Shown here in pieces: positions 62,828 to 64,000 of a DNA stretch of 64,000 nt. Below the pieces are notes generated by a model that ran no database searches, was not told where the DNA came from, and saw only the letters and a list, made by a program, of their open reading frames with translations. Source of the DNA: Blautia glucerasea (lineage in GTDB: Bacteria > Bacillota > Clostridia > Lachnospirales > Lachnospiraceae); contig NZ_JAAITU010000007.1 of the NCBI RefSeq assembly GCF_013304385.1, positions 50,860 through 114,859 of the forward strand, given 5' to 3'. Position 1 is the first letter of the stretch; every line of letters starts with the position of its first letter. The position numbers and the translations under genes were made by a program.

Positions 62828-62899
62828 GCACCTGTAGCTCAGTGGATAGAGCAGTGGTTTCCGGTACCATGTGCGGGGGTTCGATTCCCTTCAGGTGTG
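62828..62899 (+). tRNA. tRNA-Arg (anticodon CCG)
   Basis: The acceptor GCACCTG (62828-62834) pairs with CAGGTGT (62892-62898; one G-U), discriminator G. The anticodon arm GTGGT-TTCCGGT-ACCAT gives CCG (codon CGG). CCA is not encoded. Confidence 0.9.
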
Positions 62900-62953
62900 C
62901 TGCCTGGAACGACCCAGCGTTCCGGTGCGTTGTTTTATAAGGAGGACAAGAAC

Positions 62954-63877
62954 TTGGACAATTTTAGAGAATGGTTATCAGATAACCTTCGCTATTTTAT
63001 GTTAGGCGGAGCGATTTTGTTAATCGTTGGTGCTTTGGCTTTTGGAATCCATGCCTGTGTTAAAGGTAAGAAGGGTACCGATCAGGGGCAGGGAGATCAG
63101 CAGACAGCATCGCAGGATAACCAGGGAAATGTTCCTTCTTCTCCGGCAAAAGATGGGGAGACTGACGGGAAGAAAGACGCCAATCCCATGGAAAAAGGCA
63201 ATGCAGAGATTACTGCATTAATTACGGGCTATTACAAGGCTCTGGGGGACAAAGATATTGCAACGCTTAAAACGTATGTAGACAATCTTGCACCGTCCGA
63301 TGAATCAAAGATCACTAACGCAAAGGACTATATTGAAGGGTATGAAGTGCGGGATGTTTATGTGAAAAAGGGGCTGAAGGATGACTCATATGTGGTCTAT
63401 GCAAGTTTTTACTATATTTGCAAGGATATTGATACGAAAGTACCGGCATTGAGTCAGTTTTATGTATATAAGGACAGCGAAGGCCAGTGGAAGATCGATG
63501 CATCAGCAGTAGAGGATACAGAGATTTCTGCCTATACTGATGGGCTGGAAGCAGATGAGGATGTAAAGACACTTTACTCTGATATCCGCAAGCAGCTTGA
63601 GGATGCACAGGCAGGTGATCCTGCATTGACAGCATTTCTGGATGGCCTTGGCCAGGATACCAGTGATTCATCTATTGTATCTGATGGAACTACACTGGTA
63701 GTGACAGAAGACTGTAATGTGCGTGCTGCTGCCAGCAGTGATGCAGATATTATTGGTGGTCTTTCTGCTGGTGAGGAAGTTCAGAAGCTTGGTTCTGAAG
63801 GAGATTGGATCCAGGTGGAGTATGAAGGTCAGACTGCATATATTTACAGTGGACTTCTGGAAGAAAAAACTGAATAA
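62954..63877 (+). CDS. Membrane-anchored SH3-domain protein
   Basis: 307 residues. The TTG at 62954 has AAGGAGG (62939-62945) nine bases upstream; the longer ATG frame from 62897 would start inside the tRNA. There is one membrane helix (about 16-38), a Gln/Ser/Lys-rich linker, a tetratricopeptide-free helical domain of about 120 residues, and a C-terminal bacterial SH3 domain (DCNVRAAASSDADIIGGL..., about 248-300) that usually binds wall peptides. It follows tRNA-Arg by 55 bases without a terminator, so read-through from the tRNA promoter is possible. Function is unknown, perhaps envelope sensing. Confidence 0.85.
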   Translation: MDNFREWLSDNLRYFMLGGAILLIVGALAFGIHACVKGKKGTDQGQGDQQTASQDNQGNVPSSPAKDGETDGKKDANPMEKGNAEITALITGYYKALGDKDIATLKTYVDNLAPSDESKITNAKDYIEGYEVRDVYVKKGLKDDSYVVYASFYYICKDIDTKVPALSQFYVYKDSEGQWKIDASAVEDTEISAYTDGLEADEDVKTLYSDIRKQLEDAQAGDPALTAFLDGLGQDTSDSSIVSDGTTLVVTEDCNVRAAASSDADIIGGLSAGEEVQKLGSEGDWIQVEYEGQTAYIYSGLLEEKTE

Positions 63878-63882
63878 AGGGT

Positions 63883-63915
63883 AAAAAAAACAGCTGCAGA
63901 TCAGATCTGCAGCTG
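63883..63915 (-). terminator. Minus-strand terminator near the window end
   Basis: CAGCTGCAGAT (63891-63901) pairs perfectly with ATCTGCAGCTG (63905-63915). On the minus strand it is followed by eight T (complement of 63883-63890), so it should end a convergent gene located beyond the window. Confidence 0.75.
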
Positions 63916-63933
63916 TCAGACTGTAGACAAACT

Positions 63934-63970
63934 TGGTGTTGGGTGTTATGCCCAGCACCATTTTTCTTTT
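63934..63970 (+). terminator. Terminator of the SH3-domain gene
   Basis: TGGTGTTGGG (63934-63943) pairs with CCCAGCACCA (63951-63960), one G-U pair, 7-base loop, then TTTTTCTTTT. Confidence 0.85.
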
Positions 63971-64000
63971 AAAACTTCTTTTCTTTTTATTTTCTTCAAA

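Noticed and set aside
62674..62940. 88-codon open frame spanning tRNA-Arg
   Set aside because: It contains the complete tRNA and its promoter, and has no coding pattern.

Overview
This window looks like chromosomal DNA of a Lachnospiraceae member (Blautia or a close relative; the genus is an inference). The support is moderate GC, strong AGGAGG ribosome binding sites, sigma-A promoters with 17-bp spacers, a single-chain GlyQS-type glycyl-tRNA synthetase, an NADP-type GdhA, a PPi-type phosphofructokinase beside pyruvate phosphate dikinase, ABC sugar importers without a local ATPase, and tRNAs lacking an encoded CCA. I see no prophage, insertion sequence, CRISPR array or replication origin.

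Layout. 1-3.9 kb: end of an isoamylase-type debranching enzyme, a DUF5662-like protein, UDP-galactopyranose mutase, an unknown protein and a secreted SGNH hydrolase. 3.9-11.1 kb: M16C protease, era, recO, glyS and a membrane acyltransferase. 11.1-23.6 kb: central metabolism (PPi-type phosphofructokinase, ppdK, gdhA, aminotransferase, citrate synthase) and small housekeeping genes (patatin, YqeG phosphatase, aroK, efp, Fe-S aldo/keto reductase). 23.6-24.4 kb: tmRNA and tRNA-Val on one transcript. 24.4-31.6 kb: a sugar locus made of a divergent LacI regulator, a binding protein, two permeases, a cytoplasmic GH32 enzyme and a GH172 (DUF2961) enzyme. 31.7-37.4 kb: an OmpR-type two-component system followed by an SPFH / zinc-ribbon / TPM module resembling B. 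subtilis ydjIGH. 37.4-40.8 kb: a GH13 alpha-glucosidase convergent with a large double-HTH regulator. 41.3-49.7 kb: a giant secreted Ig-like (Big_2) surface protein interrupted by one in-frame TAG. 49.9-53.1 kb: an Na+-dependent NSS transporter, a DUF362 protein and a cytidylate-kinase-like protein. 53.4-60.6 kb: a second GH13 enzyme, a three-subunit molybdenum hydroxylase and two membrane proteins. 60.6-62.6 kb: a lysine riboswitch ahead of an NhaC-superfamily transporter. 62.8-63.9 kb: tRNA-Arg(CCG) and an SH3-domain membrane protein.

How the genes work together. The phosphofructokinase and PPDK have the same type of promoter (TTGACT-17-TAAAAT) and together suggest PPi-linked glycolysis. 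The 24-31.6 kb locus imports an oligosaccharide intact and cleaves it inside the cell with a beta-fructosidase-like enzyme and a GH172 enzyme, so difructose anhydrides or related fructo-oligosaccharides are the leading substrate guess. The lysine riboswitch identifies the NhaC-type protein as a probable lysine transporter. The most notable items are the GH32-GH172 locus, the amber-interrupted 2.8-thousand-residue surface protein with its neighbouring double-HTH regulator, the riboswitch-controlled transporter, and an intergenic RNA with crossing inverted repeats between the binding-protein and permease genes.
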